Below, one piece after another: positions 14,353 through 15,648 of a DNA stretch of 15,648 nt. Made by a program: the position numbers and the translations under genes. Origin of the DNA: RGIG3102 sp964507095. GTDB lineage: Bacteria > Bacillota > Clostridia > Oscillospirales > Ruminococcaceae. Where the stretch lies: NCBI GenBank assembly GCA_964507095.1, contig CAZDOS010000042.1, positions 1-15,648 on the forward strand, read 5' to 3'. Under the pieces are notes generated by a model. That model ran no database searches and was not told where the DNA came from. It saw only the letters and a program-made list of their open reading frames with translations. Positions within the stretch are counted from its first letter, which is position 1. Each line of letters starts with the position of its first letter.

Positions 14353-15414
14353 ATGAAGAAGTTCTTTGCACTGATGATCCTTTCTCTGCTCGTGCTTTGC
14401 GGCTGTTCTGCAGGGAACGAAAAGAAAAACGGTAACGAGTCCAACCGGCCTGAAACGACTGTTGTCAGGATCGCCATGCCCGGCTCGGGACATATCCTCA
14501 CGCTTATTGCCGATGAGATGGGTTATTTTCGGGATGAAGGTATAACCGTCGAGTACGTATATACTCAGACTGATGCCGAAGTGTTTGAAGGCATACGAAA
14601 CGGAACGATTGATGTGGCCGCAAACTCAGGAACCAATCTCCCTCTCCAGCAGATCTCTTCAGGTCTTGACCTGACGATATTCGGGGGATATCTTCTGACC
14701 GGTTGCATGCCTGTCATTTCAAGGGTCGACACACCTTGGAACGGTATCGAGGACCTCATAGGCAAGACAATGGCATGTGAGCCGAATCTATACGCTCTGA
14801 CTGGACCGCTGCTTGACATGGGCTATGACCCTCTGAACCAGATCAACTGGTATGAGACCGTCGATCAGAATGACAGGATCCTTGCCGTCAAGAACGGCGA
14901 TGCCGATTATGCTCTGGTCGGAACGACGCTCAACTACGCGGTGATAACCGATCCTGAGATCAAGATCCTCACCTATGCTGCCGATGTGCTTCCTGCATAT
15001 TCGTGTTGCCGAGCTGAAGCCATGACTTCATGGATCAACACAAATCCCAATACCGTCAAGGCTCTTTTAAGGGCCTGGATAAGGGCCATGGCATATTACA
15101 AGAGCCATCACGAGGAAACCGTTCAGCTGGCAGTCAAGCTCCTTGGTCAGAATGAAGACTTCGTCAGGTCGTATCTGGACAATCCTAGATTCGATCTCAA
15201 TACCGATCCAATGAAAAAATCAGTATTGAGGGCATGGGATTATATGGATCGACTGGGGTTGCTGGATGCCAATGCAAAAGCCATGGACATCAACGACCAC
15301 ATAAATGTGGACCTGTATAAGGAAGCTCTGGATGAATGCCAGGAAAAATACGGAGCTGAAGATCCACGGTTCTACGAGAACATGCAGTCCACCTTTGCCA
15401 GAAATAACGGCTAA
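14353..15414 (+). CDS. NMT1/SsuA-like ABC substrate-binding lipoprotein
   Basis: Solute-binding lipoprotein of 353 residues. A signal peptide ends in the lipobox LCGC with C18 as lipid-anchored residue, followed by a polar linker (19-36). The mature part has the two-lobe pattern of the NMT1/THI5/SsuA/TauA group: RIAMPGSGHILTLIADEMGYF at 39-59, EGITVEYVYT, then GTIDVAANSGTN, and the hinge region near YALVGTTLNYAV. Such proteins bind sulfonates, nitrate, thiamine precursors, amidines or related small compounds; the ligand cannot be read here. A perfect AAGGAGG (14337-14343) inside the end of the channel gene supports the start. No cognate permease or ATPase follows: the unit ends at a terminator. 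Pairing with the sensor-bearing channel suggests the protein may deliver ligand to it, which is inference. Confidence 0.92.
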   Translation: MKKFFALMILSLLVLCGCSAGNEKKNGNESNRPETTVVRIAMPGSGHILTLIADEMGYFRDEGITVEYVYTQTDAEVFEGIRNGTIDVAANSGTNLPLQQISSGLDLTIFGGYLLTGCMPVISRVDTPWNGIEDLIGKTMACEPNLYALTGPLLDMGYDPLNQINWYETVDQNDRILAVKNGDADYALVGTTLNYAVITDPEIKILTYAADVLPAYSCCRAEAMTSWINTNPNTVKALLRAWIRAMAYYKSHHEETVQLAVKLLGQNEDFVRSYLDNPRFDLNTDPMKKSVLRAWDYMDRLGLLDANAKAMDINDHINVDLYKEALDECQEKYGAEDPRFYENMQSTFARNNG

Positions 15415-15431
15415 CATAAACTGATACAGGG

Positions 15432-15448
15432 AGCGATCCTGGATCGCT
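15432..15448. repeat. Palindrome just after the binding-protein gene
   Basis: AGCGATCC and GGATCGCT flank a single T, so a six-pair hairpin AGCGAT/ATCGCT with a five-base loop can form 17 bases after the stop codon. No T run follows directly. It may stabilise the transcript end or add to the terminator that follows. Confidence 0.5.
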
Positions 15449-15455
15449 GACAATC

Positions 15456-15484
15456 AAAAAGCTGCCCTTTCGGGCAGCTTTTTT
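15456..15484 (+). terminator. Intrinsic terminator of the mscS/binding-protein operon
   Basis: GCTGCCC (15461-15467) pairs with GGGCAGC (15472-15478) around TTTC, flanked by five As on the left and six Ts (15479-15484) on the right. This is a classic rho-independent terminator, with A-U pairs extending the stem. Confidence 0.92.
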
Positions 15485-15557
15485 CGTACTGTATTCCGGA
15501 AAAGGCAGTATTAACACTTCATTCTTATACCGTTTAATTTACAATTTGTTTTTAATG

Positions 15558-15648
15558 GTGAACTACTCCGACTTTCGCTTCGCTTAGATGTAAGGAGCTT
15601 CTTGCTTCACAGACATGGCTTACAGTGCACGACATATCTCACACCGCA
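15558..15648 (-). mobile_element. Right end of an IS200/IS605-like (TnpB-type) element, cut by the window edge
   Basis: Read on the minus strand, the last 90 bases contain GAAGCAAGAAGCTCC, then TAAGCGAAGCGAAAG, then GGAGTAGTTCAC. This order matches what I recall of the 3' ends of IS605/IS1341-type elements, where CTCC...GGAG arms flank a GCGAAGCG core and the element ends in TTCAC. Here CTCC (15597-15594) and GGAG (15569-15566) still pair, but the bases next to them are altered compared with the usual CTCCTACTT/AAGTAGGAG arms, so the copy may be diverged. The end would fall near 15558, in AT-rich DNA safely past the operon terminator. The tnpB gene would lie to the right, outside the window, on the minus strand. 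Confidence 0.65.
15558..15648 (-). ncRNA. Putative 3' part of an omega RNA (TnpB guide scaffold)
   Basis: In IS605-type elements the transcript across the right end acts as TnpB's omega RNA, and the flanking chromosomal bases just past the end become its guide. If the element end at about 15558 is right, the guide would be read from about 15557 down to 15538 on the minus strand, starting CATTAAAAACAAATTG. This rests on recognising the end sequence; no TnpB can be seen in the window and activity is unknown. Confidence 0.42.

Noticed and set aside
14353..15414. Binding lipoprotein as thiamine-precursor protein ThiY specifically
   Set aside because: The NMT1/THI5-like group is broad, no thiamine gene or TPP riboswitch is present, and ligand-specific residues cannot be judged, so only the family is given.
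1..15648. CRISPR arrays, tRNA or rRNA genes, prophage or integrase genes
   Set aside because: No regularly spaced repeats, no tRNA-like TTC-arm pattern or rRNA stretch, and no phage or integrase motifs were seen on either strand.

Overview
The window looks like chromosomal DNA of a low-to-mid-GC anaerobic Bacillota, most likely a member of the Clostridia. The reasons are strong AGGAGG-type ribosome sites, a TTG start, consensus sigma-A-like promoters, and the gene families present (an ATC-hydrolase-like protein, PrsW, pyroglutamyl peptidase I, and a lipoprotein NagZ-type GH3). No rRNA, tRNA or marker gene fixes the genus. Fourteen protein genes are supported. All assignments come from reading motifs; no database search was run.

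Left part (1-4043, + strand): an OmpR-type response regulator, an 86-residue protein, a HAMP/HisKA sensor kinase and a membrane-anchored HtrA serine protease. The 86-residue protein reads as a free-standing copy of the middle domain of the fatty-acid kinase subunit FakA (YloV). The set resembles an envelope-stress circuit such as Bacillus CssRS/HtrA, with an extra small protein inserted between regulator and kinase. It ends at a large compound hairpin shared with the convergent genes to its right.

Middle part (4068-10722): on the minus strand, an alpha/beta hydrolase followed by pyroglutamyl peptidase I. Divergent from these is an ATC-hydrolase-family gene with a near-consensus promoter whose spacer carries an inverted repeat. 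Next comes a tight four-gene minus-strand operon: two zinc-ribbon membrane proteins, a PrsW-family intramembrane protease and a GH3 beta-N-acetylhexosaminidase lipoprotein. A single flavodoxin gene lies upstream of that operon. The operon suggests proteolytic signalling coupled to cell-wall turnover, but no sigma or anti-sigma gene is visible.

Right part (10723-15648, + strand): an 1114-residue MscS-type channel with two large predicted extracytoplasmic regions, followed 4 bases later by an NMT1/SsuA-like substrate-binding lipoprotein. The pair ends in a clear intrinsic terminator, with no ABC permease or ATPase in the window. A sensor-bearing channel co-transcribed with a binding lipoprotein is the most unusual gene pair here. 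The last 90 bases carry, on the minus strand, a sequence resembling the right end of an IS200/IS605 (TnpB-type) element, and so probably the 3' part of an omega RNA. Its tnpB would lie beyond the window.
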